Below are positions 6,785 to 13,860 of a DNA stretch of 15,666 nt, piece after piece. The notes beneath the pieces are model-generated. The model did not search any database. It was given only the letters and a program-made list of their open reading frames with translations, and was not told the origin of the DNA. The stretch is from 9FT-COMBO-48-23 sp964400675. Lineage in GTDB: Bacteria; Chloroflexota; Dehalococcoidia; GIF9; UBA5629. Within the stretch, counting starts at the first letter, position 1; the number at the start of each line of letters is the position of its first letter. The DNA is taken from positions 1 through 15,666 of the forward strand of contig CAYNVO010000016.1 in assembly GCA_964400675.1 (NCBI GenBank), in the 5' to 3' direction. The position numbers and the translations under genes are program-made.

Positions 6785-7486
6785 CTACCAATGATACCGT
6801 TCTCCATTTATAAATACTTCTATCCACTCGTACCATGTGTAGCCTTTCAGGTTGAGCGGTATTTCTATCAGCGCTGTTTCGCCCCTTTCAAAGTGGTAAT
6901 CCCTCTCACCGTAAATCCGTCTTTCTCTATCCCTGCCAGTCTCGCAAAGCTCCACTCTTACGTTCGCTTCGCCACCAGACCCTCCATAAACCATCACATC
7001 AACAAATGCGCCTCCTATTTCCGTGTAAGGTCCGTACACATGCTTCACCTTATAATCCTCCCCGTGGTCTGGTTTCCATGTAGAGGAGTATTCATCGTTT
7101 ACTATCACTCTCACCTCGTCATAATAAGTATAGTCACCGTTAAGCTTTACACGCTCTGACACACCTTCCCAGGAGGTCGGATAAGTGTCATCGGAATAGA
7201 TGCCATAGACAGGTGTAGGTTTGCCCTCGTGCCATAGCCTTATCTCCGCCTCAACATGCCCAGCCTCTTTAGCATATAGGCGACACTCGGCCACTAAGTG
7301 CTCCTCCCCGCGAGCTGACGAATAAGTATACAATTCTTCGACTTTCAACTCATAAGTAGGGCCACAGCCGACTGTTAGAAATACCAAAGACAAAACCAGC
7401 AGAAGCTTAAATAGCAATTTTACTCGCGCGTCAACTGGCAATGAAGTGCGTAGACCGCGCCTCGGAATCTTCCATTGACCTTGCAT
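6785..7486 (-). CDS. Small secreted lipoprotein, function unknown (233 aa)
   Basis: From the ATG at 7486 the product has an N-terminal stretch of about 22 residues rich in basic residues. A hydrophobic core, LLFKLLLVLSLVFLTVGC, follows, ending in a lipobox with cysteine, so it should be a lipid-anchored exported protein. The mature part (about 190 residues) is beta-rich with many Tyr, Glu and Gly. It contains repeated-looking strands ending in EVRVIVNDEYSSTW and EWIEVFINGERYHW, which suggests two related beta domains. I do not recognise a family. The frame also opens at a TTG at 7504, but that codon overlaps the extended -10 box, while the ATG has a GGGGG ribosome site eight bases upstream. 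A gene of its own, not in an operon. Confidence 0.72.
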   Translation of the reverse strand: MQGQWKIPRRGLRTSLPVDARVKLLFKLLLVLSLVFLTVGCGPTYELKVEELYTYSSARGEEHLVAECRLYAKEAGHVEAEIRLWHEGKPTPVYGIYSDDTYPTSWEGVSERVKLNGDYTYYDEVRVIVNDEYSSTWKPDHGEDYKVKHVYGPYTEIGGAFVDVMVYGGSGGEANVRVELCETGRDRERRIYGERDYHFERGETALIEIPLNLKGYTWYEWIEVFINGERYHW

Positions 7487-7503
7487 TGTGCCTGCCCCCA
7501 ACA

Positions 7504-7512
7504 ATTATACCA
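7504..7512 (-). promoter_or_regulatory. Extended -10 promoter of the second lipoprotein gene
   Basis: On the minus strand TGGTATAAT (7512-7504) is a perfect extended -10 element placed about 18 bases before the ATG at 7486. A clear -35 box is lacking, as is common for extended -10 promoters. The element directly abuts the outer arm of the large inverted repeat at 7513. Confidence 0.6.
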
Positions 7513-7595
7513 CTTGTTAAGTTAGTCGCATAAGCAGCTAGTTGCACGAAAGTCAGAAATGTGCAATCAGGTTCAAAAGTATATAACTTAACAAG
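7513..7595. repeat. 83-base symmetric nested inverted repeat
   Basis: A perfect outer arm CTTGTTAAGTTA (7513-7524) pairs with TAACTTAACAAG (7584-7595). An inner arm TTGCAC (7542-7547) pairs with GTGCAA (7561-7566). The segments between the arms are 17 bases on both sides, so the arrangement is exactly symmetric (12-17-6-13-6-17-12). It fills the space between the toxin gene end and the lipoprotein promoter. It could be an RNA hairpin or terminator, a cruciform binding site, or the remnant of a small palindromic mobile element. Confidence 0.65.
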
Positions 7596-7633
7596 CTTGG
7601 CGTGTGTTTTAAGCTAATTATTACAGTGATCCA

Positions 7634-8161
7634 TTATAGGTTTGTTGTTTGAAGATTTATACTCCATCCATTGGCCGCAAAAAACTCAGGCAAATCAAAG
7701 TGTTTTATGGAGTAATGTCTGCACACTGCAGGAAGACGGTTCGGAATGAAGGTACTCTCGGTACTTACTATGGTAAAGTCCTGGAGACTAGAAAAGAGGT
7801 CTGGCTTAGACCTTTGCTCAATTACCAATGCAATTAACCATGGGTCGGCATCATCTTTTTCCTTATTGTAGTGTATGAGCGTGGGAAACTGACGAACGAT
7901 TTCTGCAACGAGAAATGTCTGCTGGAGTGAAATATCTTTAAAGAAAGGTTCTTTAGGCAGAATCCATTTTGTAAGGGAATCGGGTCTTTTAGACTGCGTT
8001 GTGATTTCTTCAAAGACAATTCTATGTGAGATTAACTGGCCGCTATTGAACAGCTTATCCAATTCTGGGTAAAGTTGCGGGATAAGTCTTACCAGATATC
8101 TATTAATATCGACGAATGCCGAAGTATCTAAGCAGAAAATAAGGCTCCGATTCTGATTCAT
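7634..8161 (-). CDS. DUF4411 PIN-like toxin
   Basis: A 175-residue protein of the DUF4411 family, PIN-like nucleases found as toxins beside XRE/ImmA-type antitoxins. The N-terminal strand FCLDTSAFVDINRY carries the first acidic residue (D12). VFEEI at 49-53 gives the second acidic site, and EKDDADPWLIAL at 101-112 gives the D103/D104/D106 cluster typical of PIN metal sites. A C-terminal CRHYSIKHFDLPEFF segment matches the family ending. The length is normal. Its ATG overlaps the stop of the antitoxin gene by four bases (ATGA), so the two are translationally coupled. Expected action is RNA cleavage held in check by the partner; target unknown. An intact active site suggests a working toxin. 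Confidence 0.85.
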   Translation of the reverse strand: MNQNRSLIFCLDTSAFVDINRYLVRLIPQLYPELDKLFNSGQLISHRIVFEEITTQSKRPDSLTKWILPKEPFFKDISLQQTFLVAEIVRQFPTLIHYNKEKDDADPWLIALVIEQRSKPDLFSSLQDFTIVSTESTFIPNRLPAVCRHYSIKHFDLPEFFAANGWSINLQTTNL

Positions 8162-9279
8162 CTCTGCAAACCAGATAGATAGTTTATCTTCAAGCCCAGT
8201 ATATCTGAGGCCAGCGAATACGGGACCTTTCTCTGATTCATTGCGTCTAGAGTGGAATTAAAAAGAGCTTCCCCCCTCGAATTGATACTTCTGTTGACCG
8301 GAGAATTGGAATAATGCGGTCTAGCAGGCAAAACGGATTTACGGATTTCGTCAAGGAGAGAGAAAAACTCATTTTCAGAAACGAAACCAAGGGTAAAAAG
8401 CCTGCGTAAATACACTTCACTACTTATTTTGAATTTGGTAGCGTATTTGAATATGGTGTCCTTGTCTTTAGCCTGAACCACCTCTTTTACCGGGACTAGG
8501 AGAGACCCTGCAAAATAATTACAGTCAAATTCTATGGAAGTCTCTTCCCTTTTTAAAATTGCATCATCCGGTTTGCACAAGCCTGATTGGCTTTTCACAA
8601 TGTGCGCCAGCTCGTGGAATAATGTGAAAGTCCGAGAAGTGGCTGGATAGGTATTATTGATAGTAATGCAGTAAGGGAAAGAATCTGAGTAAGAAAATCC
8701 TTGGGCTTCGGCTTTTGGCATGGCGAACTGAAATACGTGAATGCCGAGGTTATGCTCAACGCTGTTCCGCCACCTTTTATAAGCTGTCTCAGAATCAATA
8801 TTAGTCGCTGTTTGCTCATCAACTGGATACTTAAGAAGATTTCTAATCCAATTAATGCTCTCTTCTGAATCTAGTTGCTTGGCAAATGTCTCCCGGTATC
8901 CGGTGAGCCAGGAATACCTATCTCGATAATATTCAGGACCATATAGCTGAAGAAGAAAATCCCGAAACCGCGCGGTACGCCTGATAGCCAGTAGAGTATT
9001 ATCCGAGAGTCTAGCCAGCGCCGGTTCAAGGTTTCTAAAATCAGTGGGCTTTTTAGTTTTTGGAGGAATGCTGGGAAGGAAAAAGAAGGCTATTTGCCTC
9101 TTGCACGCCTTTGATAAAGCAACTAGGTCGCCGAGACTGAGTCCCGTTCCGGTATTTTCCCAGGTCAAGTATTGTTCTTGGTCTACATGAATTCTACTGG
9201 CTATTTCAGCCGGTGAATAGCCACACTCTTCCCGTGCCCATTGTAAAAGCTTCGGGTTTATTTTCAATTCGGGGTTCAT
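8158..9279 (-). CDS. XRE/ImmA-IrrE family antitoxin-peptidase
   Basis: A 373-residue fusion of an N-terminal helix-turn-helix (about 8-62, with SPAEIASRIHVDQEQYLTWE) and an ImmA/IrrE zinc metallopeptidase domain (about 165-275). The latter has the motif FHELAHI, HELAH at 222-226, and a third ligand candidate E250 in SIEFDCNYFAGSLLVP. Proteins of this build act as antitoxin and autoregulator of DUF4411-type toxins, and may release repression by self- or partner cleavage. It overlaps the toxin by four bases. Its ATG overlaps the stop of an upstream 42-codon helicase remnant (TAATG), so it is translated from the transcript of that fragment. A GGGGTGAA sequence just before the ATG serves as ribosome site. 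All key residues are present. Confidence 0.9.
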   Translation of the reverse strand: MNPELKINPKLLQWAREECGYSPAEIASRIHVDQEQYLTWENTGTGLSLGDLVALSKACKRQIAFFFLPSIPPKTKKPTDFRNLEPALARLSDNTLLAIRRTARFRDFLLQLYGPEYYRDRYSWLTGYRETFAKQLDSEESINWIRNLLKYPVDEQTATNIDSETAYKRWRNSVEHNLGIHVFQFAMPKAEAQGFSYSDSFPYCITINNTYPATSRTFTLFHELAHIVKSQSGLCKPDDAILKREETSIEFDCNYFAGSLLVPVKEVVQAKDKDTIFKYATKFKISSEVYLRRLFTLGFVSENEFFSLLDEIRKSVLPARPHYSNSPVNRSINSRGEALFNSTLDAMNQRKVPYSLASDILGLKINYLSGLQR

Positions 9280-9407
9280 TAATTCACCCCGTTACCTTCC
9301 AAGAACTTCAGCTCTTTGCTGAAACCAATAATACTTGAGATTCTTTCTTTAAGTAGTTTGGTCTCATTGTTGGTTATGAACGTGCTTGGTGGCTTTTGGT
9401 GTGACAT
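9279..9407 (-). pseudogene. N-terminal remnant of a PLD-domain helicase gene
   Basis: A minus-strand frame of 42 codons from the ATG at 9407 reads MSHQKPPSTFITNNETKLLK and continues through ERISSIIGFSKELKFL. This is very like the start of the large phospholipase-D/SNF2-type helicases found in defence islands, which go on with a VGFFYFSG-like strand. Here the sequence switches to EGNGVN and stops, the TAA sharing its last base with the ATG of the antitoxin gene. The original gene would have been 900 or more residues; no other part is visible. The fragment now acts as a short leader peptide that couples translation to the TA pair. The family call is by recognition, not alignment. Confidence 0.6.
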
Positions 9408-9474
9408 GCCTCTCGCCGCGATCTCCTATCGTGATTCGCTATAGTTGTCCTCAAACTTCCCCCTTTTTTGACCA

Positions 9475-9503
9475 ATTATATACCTACTATGGCTGAGTGG
9501 GAA
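9475..9503 (-). promoter_or_regulatory. Promoter of the helicase remnant / TA operon
   Basis: On the minus strand TTCCCA (9503-9498), a 17-base spacer and a perfect TATAAT (9480-9475) make a good sigma70-type promoter. Transcription would start near 9468, giving a leader of about 60 bases before the ATG at 9407, and would run into the antitoxin and toxin genes. Confidence 0.55.
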
Positions 9504-9571
9504 GACCTTCCAATGTCTCGTAGGAGAGACGAGGCATCAATATACTTTGAAACTGGGGTGAGTTTAACTTA

Positions 9572-9594
9572 TTGCACATTCCGTCATAATGTGC
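9572..9594 (-). terminator. Hairpin just after the radical SAM gene
   Basis: TGCACATT (9572-9579) and AATGTGCA (9587-9594) form a perfect eight-base-pair stem with a seven-base loop, starting 11 bases after the radical SAM stop. It may end the upstream operon's transcript, but the stem is AT-rich and there is no clear T-run. Its TTGCACATT arm also occurs, inverted, inside the repeat at 7513-7595. Confidence 0.4.
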
Positions 9595-9604
9595 AGTCTA
9601 TAGG

Positions 9605-10810
9605 TCAGTCGGGTTGGGGAGGGATGAACGGGTATGCTATTGTATCCGGATACCAATAATCGCTGATTATACCTTTGTTGAGCAACATTCTAGCTCCACG
9701 AGGGGAGACAGTCTTTATTTTGCTTGCTATCGTTTGGTCCACACGTTTTTGTTCTAGATCTTTACTGTAAAAAGAAAAACCGTGCCTAACGCAAATATTC
9801 TGTCGCCTGACATTCTTTCTAAATTGCTTTATTTCGTTATCTATCCACTTTGGGTGGATATAATACTCATCTATAGTTTGCTCCTTTTGGGTGTTATAAT
9901 AATCATAGACTTGTTCTAATGGTCTGTATCTGCAATCAGCTATTTGTACCTTCCATTCCCAACATTTTAGTCGCTTCTTTTCCAGTTCCAGGAAATCGTA
10001 ATTCCAGTTATATATCATAAAAACGTAGATATCTTTAGCTTGATAGCCAGCATCAACTAACATGTCAATTTGCTTTTTAATTATGTCATATTGTGAGTAG
10101 CTATGGTCCCAAGCAATTCTGGGATAAATAAACCTCGCCGTTCTAAGTAATTTAGCTAGATTCGCATTAAGTAACCTACCATCGAGTCCGCATTGACATT
10201 CAGCATAAATCGGTTTATTGTCATACGTCATTTCTGAGAGCTCTAATAGAATATCAGTGATGTTAGGATTAGCAAGGAGATTATTATCATAGAATATTAA
10301 CCTGTTACTATGAACTTCTTCTTTAATACTTCTTTTGGAAGTAAATGTAGGTTCAATTTTCCATGTCCCGCAAAAACCGCACCTTCGGATACAGCCTCTT
10401 GAGGCATGAATTATCTGGTAGTCAACATCTACTAAATCATAGGCTGGCTGATACTTCTCAGCTTCGTCATTGACGCCAACGAAAACCTCATCGCAACCAG
10501 ACTTCCTACAATGCTCTGGCATCAAAGAGGCGTAGATTCCTCCTACAATAACCTTTGCATTCGGGAACTTCTCTTTATAAAAAGCAACGCTGTCCCAAAC
10601 GTATTGTGACCAATACGTAAATAAAGAAGTAATCTTCACTTCATCCGGCACGAAGCCGTTAGTATCTTTATTGCCCCTTACTAATCGAAAGCTGTCACCT
10701 TTTTGTTTATGATAGCTGGCTAACTTTAAGAGACCAATGGGGAGGAAATCTCGGTGGTTTTTGCTCTTAGGGGGAATAGGAAACTCGGGTTCAACTAACA
10801 GAACATTCAT
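9605..10810 (-). CDS. Radical SAM protein with B12-binding-like N-terminal domain
   Basis: A 401-residue protein. The first ~115 residues have the Rossmann-like build of B12-binding domains (MNVLLVEPEFPIPPK start, KVIVGGIYASLMPE strand-loop). They lack the DxHxxG cobalamin-ligand motif, so cobalamin binding is doubtful. The radical SAM core has C140-x3-C144-x2-C147 (RGCIRRCGFC), which binds the 4Fe-4S cluster that cleaves S-adenosylmethionine. FYDNNLL and an ECQCGLDGR strand follow as in the TIM barrel. The C-terminal ~120 residues are basic and aromatic and match nothing I know. It is the last gene of a three-gene operon, 58 bases after the methyltransferase-like gene. Substrate unknown: the context suggests modification of a nucleic acid, nucleotide or partner protein, which is inference. 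Confidence 0.87.
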   Translation of the reverse strand: MNVLLVEPEFPIPPKSKNHRDFLPIGLLKLASYHKQKGDSFRLVRGNKDTNGFVPDEVKITSLFTYWSQYVWDSVAFYKEKFPNAKVIVGGIYASLMPEHCRKSGCDEVFVGVNDEAEKYQPAYDLVDVDYQIIHASRGCIRRCGFCGTWKIEPTFTSKRSIKEEVHSNRLIFYDNNLLANPNITDILLELSEMTYDNKPIYAECQCGLDGRLLNANLAKLLRTARFIYPRIAWDHSYSQYDIIKKQIDMLVDAGYQAKDIYVFMIYNWNYDFLELEKKRLKCWEWKVQIADCRYRPLEQVYDYYNTQKEQTIDEYYIHPKWIDNEIKQFRKNVRRQNICVRHGFSFYSKDLEQKRVDQTIASKIKTVSPRGARMLLNKGIISDYWYPDTIAYPFIPPQPD

Positions 10811-10868
10811 CTGTAATGTCCACTACTCTTGTTATTTTTAGCAACTATGTTTTTAGTTTGAACAAATG

Positions 10869-11846
10869 TCAAGCAAACTGCTCCCGAAATTTAAGATAGT
10901 GTTGTCTTAATTCAGGTTCTTTAGCAAACCTAGCATTTATATCCTCGAAATCATGTTCCAATATCTCTACTATCCGTGGCTGATATGATTCAGCTAAAAT
11001 TTCTGCAGGATTCTTGCTGCTATACCCTTCTTGTAACCCGATAAATTCGCAATCAAACATAAGGTTTATCATTACGGTTCTTGCTCCCTCATTTATATAA
11101 CTACATCTTTCTAAGCACTTGGTATCAAAGTTTTCGCTTTGTCCATACTTTATGATTAACTTAGGAACGACGAAGAGTAGAAATTCACAGTAATTGGGGA
11201 AAGCTTTCTCTGGGTATTTCTGTAAAAAATTCTTTTCAACATCAGGATAACTACCATCCAGATTGCTGTTCAAACAGTTATCTAATTCGGTTTTGCCTGT
11301 TATATCGTTGCCCTGTTCAATTGCAGGGAGCGTTACAAAAAGTGTGAACGAATGGCTTTTTAATCTTTGAATCATGAATATCTTGAGAATAGTCTGCATA
11401 GTAATTGAAGTCTTCTCTTCTTTCTGTCTAAAGCCAGGCTTAGTAAAGTCCAAATTTATCACGTCATAAGGAAACCATCTCTGTGCACGATCAGATACAT
11501 AGGAATGACCTGCATCAACGAACTTTTCTAGCTTGCCATGCCAGTCTCTGGCTCCGGGTAAAAGATTACGAATCCTTGCATACCTTTCTGGATGAGATTC
11601 ACAAAATGTAAGGCTACGACGTGCATATCCTGTATCTGTAGTTAGGAGCAATCCCACTTGTTGAAAAAGCTTTATGTCATAACATTTTGCTGATGTTAAG
11701 GTTAGTAGGTTAATATAATTTTTCCCGCTGTTTTCCTTCCTTCTAGAAGCATAATGAATCCATCTCATCCTTATATGCCACTTCTGCGGACTATTGTATA
11801 TTTGGTCCTCTTCGGAACTTAGGAAGGTCTCTTCTAGAGTGTTCAT
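10869..11846 (-). CDS. Unknown protein with degenerate methyltransferase-like features
   Basis: A 325-residue soluble protein that I cannot place in a named family. The first 140 residues carry a pattern reminiscent of Rossmann methyltransferases: a strand-loop NLLTLTSAKCYDIKLFQQVGL (about 46-66), an acidic strand end FCESHPERYARIRN (81-94) at the ribose-binding position, and FPYDVINLDFTKPG (125-138) resembling motif IV. The glycine-rich SAM loop is missing, so catalysis is uncertain. The rest is helical and acidic. The layout recalls three-Cys-motif partner (TcmP-like) proteins, which also sit next to radical-SAM-like genes; that is a weak analogy. Its ATG begins one base after the ATPase stop, a sign of tight translational coupling and probable complex formation. 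Confidence 0.72.
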   Translation of the reverse strand: MNTLEETFLSSEEDQIYNSPQKWHIRMRWIHYASRRKENSGKNYINLLTLTSAKCYDIKLFQQVGLLLTTDTGYARRSLTFCESHPERYARIRNLLPGARDWHGKLEKFVDAGHSYVSDRAQRWFPYDVINLDFTKPGFRQKEEKTSITMQTILKIFMIQRLKSHSFTLFVTLPAIEQGNDITGKTELDNCLNSNLDGSYPDVEKNFLQKYPEKAFPNYCEFLLFVVPKLIIKYGQSENFDTKCLERCSYINEGARTVMINLMFDCEFIGLQEGYSSKNPAEILAESYQPRIVEILEHDFEDINARFAKEPELRQHYLKFREQFA

Positions 11847-11847
11847 T

Positions 11848-13494
11848 CTACCAATTCTTCAAACTGTCAAAAAATAGCTGATACATTTTCTCTAAATCGC
11901 CTTCTGAGCGTTGGCAAGAAGCTTCAAAAAGAATTAAGATATCCTCGATTGTTGGCTTGTTTTTCCCCTTAAGTCTTCTTAAAAGAGGATGCTTGTGATT
12001 AATTATTATCTCGTTTTCTGTTAAATTTAAACTTACCGGGAGTTCAGTAGGTTCTTCGGAAAGAACTACTCGTATGTCCCGATTAAATGTTGTTCGGAGA
12101 TACCCTCTTATTTTGGTCTGTCTTTGAATTTCGCTTATTAATTTTGATGCTTCTTTTCTCTCAATATACCGGCTTCTAAATTTGGTGAATACCTCTTCGT
12201 GAAGTTTCTTGTGTATATAATTTCTCAGTTTTCTATAATGTGGATGGGTAATAACAAACGAGCTCCTATTGACATTCATGGCTTCCTCTAACCCATCCTC
12301 TACATAAACCTCAGCGAATACCCATGGTATAAAAAGCTTTTCTGGATGAGGGTAGCTCCAAAAATCCGGGTCGATGTCGCCTATTGCAGTATTTTTTAGT
12401 CTTACTATCAACCCCCTCATTTGCGGAGGAAGTATCTGGCGATTTTGCCCATATATATATCCCTTAAATTTAAGCTTTGATTTATCACTGAAGTCGGAGA
12501 ACTCCTCTTCAAATGTATAAATGTCGAATTTCCCTTTATCCAATGCGATGTCTTTTTCAGTAGGAAGCAGTATCGGCTTCTTTAGCAAAACCCCATCAAA
12601 ATCAACCATGAAATTAAATTTATCAATTGATTTCTTTATTTCTTCAATATCTTGGAGTTGATCTTTAAATGTTTCTCTATTATTTTCATTCTCTACTCCG
12701 ATAGGACCCTGTTCCAAATATCTCACAGGCACTATATTGGCAATGCCAAGCACTAATCTCCAATACTCTGCGATGTCTTTCCAAAGATTGAGTTGCTGTC
12801 CTGCTACCTGATTCATAATGTTCTCGAAGCTTTGCCCATCAAAACTTCGGACTTTGATACCAGCTTCGATGATGTCTTTATCCTGTAATAGTTCTTTAAA
12901 GTCTTGACTTAATTCTTCAAGGAGTAGAATAGTGTAGTGTGCGTCTTTTTCTTCTGGCAGGTTTACGAGTCTAACGTCACTTAATTCATAGAATTTACGT
13001 TTTTGAGTTATAGCTTCTTTGAATTTGCTAAAATCAATTTCAGCTTGAAACTTAAAATCTTCACCTTCTTTAGTGGAAATAACAGTCATCTTGTTACATA
13101 CTTCAGATACCGCCACAAATCCTATGCCAATTTTCCCTATCAGCGGTCTGCCACTTTTAGTAAAAAGACCAGCGTCTCTCTTGTCTGATCTGCTAATCCA
13201 TAAGAATTTATTGTCGAAATCCAAATAGTTCATACCCTCTCCATCGTCAGTTATGGAGAAGGTGTCGAGCTCTGGTTTTGCTCGAATGATTACTTTAGGG
13301 GCATCTGCATCAAAGGAGTTATCGATTAATTCCTTGATACAATTAGCGGGGTTACTATATATGCCTTTACTCAGATGTTGAACAATTTGAGCAGCAACCT
13401 TCATGTGCACTACTTGTTCAATACCAAGATCTTTTTTTAGCCCTTCCCCAGCAATTTGCGACTCTGCTTGTTTGATGTCTTCTTCGTTGGACAT
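11848..13494 (-). CDS. MORC/Hsp90-like GHKL ATPase
   Basis: A 548-residue ATPase with all three GHKL nucleotide motifs: ELIDNSFDA (55-63, catalytic E55 and Mg-binding N59), DDGEGM (83-88) and GKIGIGF (120-126). A second domain with an S5-like look follows from about 330 (GYIYGQNRQILPP), including EAMNVNRSSFVI near residue 405, comparable to the conserved Arg region of MORC and Hsp90 proteins. The C-terminal ~130 residues are helical and charged. Prokaryotic MORC-like ATPases are known from restriction-like and other conflict operons, where they act as ATP-gated DNA clamps. This one heads an operon with a methyltransferase-like and a radical SAM gene. The ATG at 13494 has GGTGAT upstream. There is no endonuclease domain in the protein or beside it. 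Confidence 0.88.
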   Translation of the reverse strand: MSNEEDIKQAESQIAGEGLKKDLGIEQVVHMKVAAQIVQHLSKGIYSNPANCIKELIDNSFDADAPKVIIRAKPELDTFSITDDGEGMNYLDFDNKFLWISRSDKRDAGLFTKSGRPLIGKIGIGFVAVSEVCNKMTVISTKEGEDFKFQAEIDFSKFKEAITQKRKFYELSDVRLVNLPEEKDAHYTILLLEELSQDFKELLQDKDIIEAGIKVRSFDGQSFENIMNQVAGQQLNLWKDIAEYWRLVLGIANIVPVRYLEQGPIGVENENNRETFKDQLQDIEEIKKSIDKFNFMVDFDGVLLKKPILLPTEKDIALDKGKFDIYTFEEEFSDFSDKSKLKFKGYIYGQNRQILPPQMRGLIVRLKNTAIGDIDPDFWSYPHPEKLFIPWVFAEVYVEDGLEEAMNVNRSSFVITHPHYRKLRNYIHKKLHEEVFTKFRSRYIERKEASKLISEIQRQTKIRGYLRTTFNRDIRVVLSEEPTELPVSLNLTENEIIINHKHPLLRRLKGKNKPTIEDILILFEASCQRSEGDLEKMYQLFFDSLKNW

Positions 13495-13527
13495 TTGATC
13501 ACCACATTATCATAATCTATAGGTGCT

Positions 13528-13555
13528 ATTCTACTACGTACTGTGAAAATCTTAA
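13528..13555 (-). promoter_or_regulatory. Candidate promoter of the ATPase operon
   Basis: On the minus strand TTAAGA (13555-13550), a 16-base spacer and TAGAAT (13533-13528) match the consensus at 4 and 5 of 6 positions. It would start transcription near 13521, about 27 bases before the ATPase ATG. No operator-like palindrome is evident. Confidence 0.35.
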
Positions 13556-13608
13556 ACCTCAACACATTAACAAAGACACAATCAGCCAAAAAGTTCAATA
13601 GTAGATTC

Positions 13609-13636
13609 TTACAATTAGGAGCATCAATTATATAGT
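13609..13636 (+). promoter_or_regulatory. Weak candidate promoter for the small Cys-containing ORF
   Basis: TTACAA (13609-13614), 16 bases, TATAGT (13631-13636). The -10 box is good (5 of 6), the -35 poor (3 of 6). It points away from the ATPase operon and lies about 40 bases before the ATG at 13675. Confidence 0.3.
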
Positions 13637-13674
13637 GATAAAATATTCGAAGGATTGAGGCTCCTGAGGGTCTT

Positions 13675-13860
13675 ATGAAGTGGAGATGTCCGCACCCAGA
13701 TAAAGCAAGGCAGCGAGGTTGTCTTGATATTAAAGAAGATGACCTGTGCATACGAAAGGAATGGAGTGGAATCACTTACTTCAAGGCAAAAGGTCACGAT
13801 GCACCGGCTAAGGCGGAAGGTTACTGTGAGCGGATTAAAGCCATACTGCATGAAGAGTGA
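13675..13860 (+). CDS. Small Cys-containing hypothetical protein (61 aa)
   Basis: A + strand frame from an ATG preceded by GAGGG four bases upstream encodes a basic 61-residue protein with four cysteines (positions 5, 16, 25 and 50) and a CPHP motif at the start (MKWRCPHPDKARQRGC). This composition could bind a metal, but the spacing fits no zinc motif I know. Base composition is richer in G and C than the flanking operon, and the codon use looks like real coding sequence. It is divergent from the ATPase operon. Its last 40 bases overlap, antisense, the portal remnant, so if it is real it arose or was inserted at the edge of that fragment. No family recognised. Confidence 0.42.
   Translation: MKWRCPHPDKARQRGCLDIKEDDLCIRKEWSGITYFKAKGHDAPAKAEGYCERIKAILHEE

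Noticed and set aside
7513..7595. Integron attC site
   Set aside because: GTTRRRY- and RYYYAAC-like heptamers are present in the arms, but their order is reversed compared with attC sites, and there is no cassette array or integron integrase.
9468..9659. Plus-strand frame of 63 codons
   Set aside because: It overlaps the end of the radical SAM gene and the TA promoter on the other strand, has no ribosome site and does not look like a protein family.
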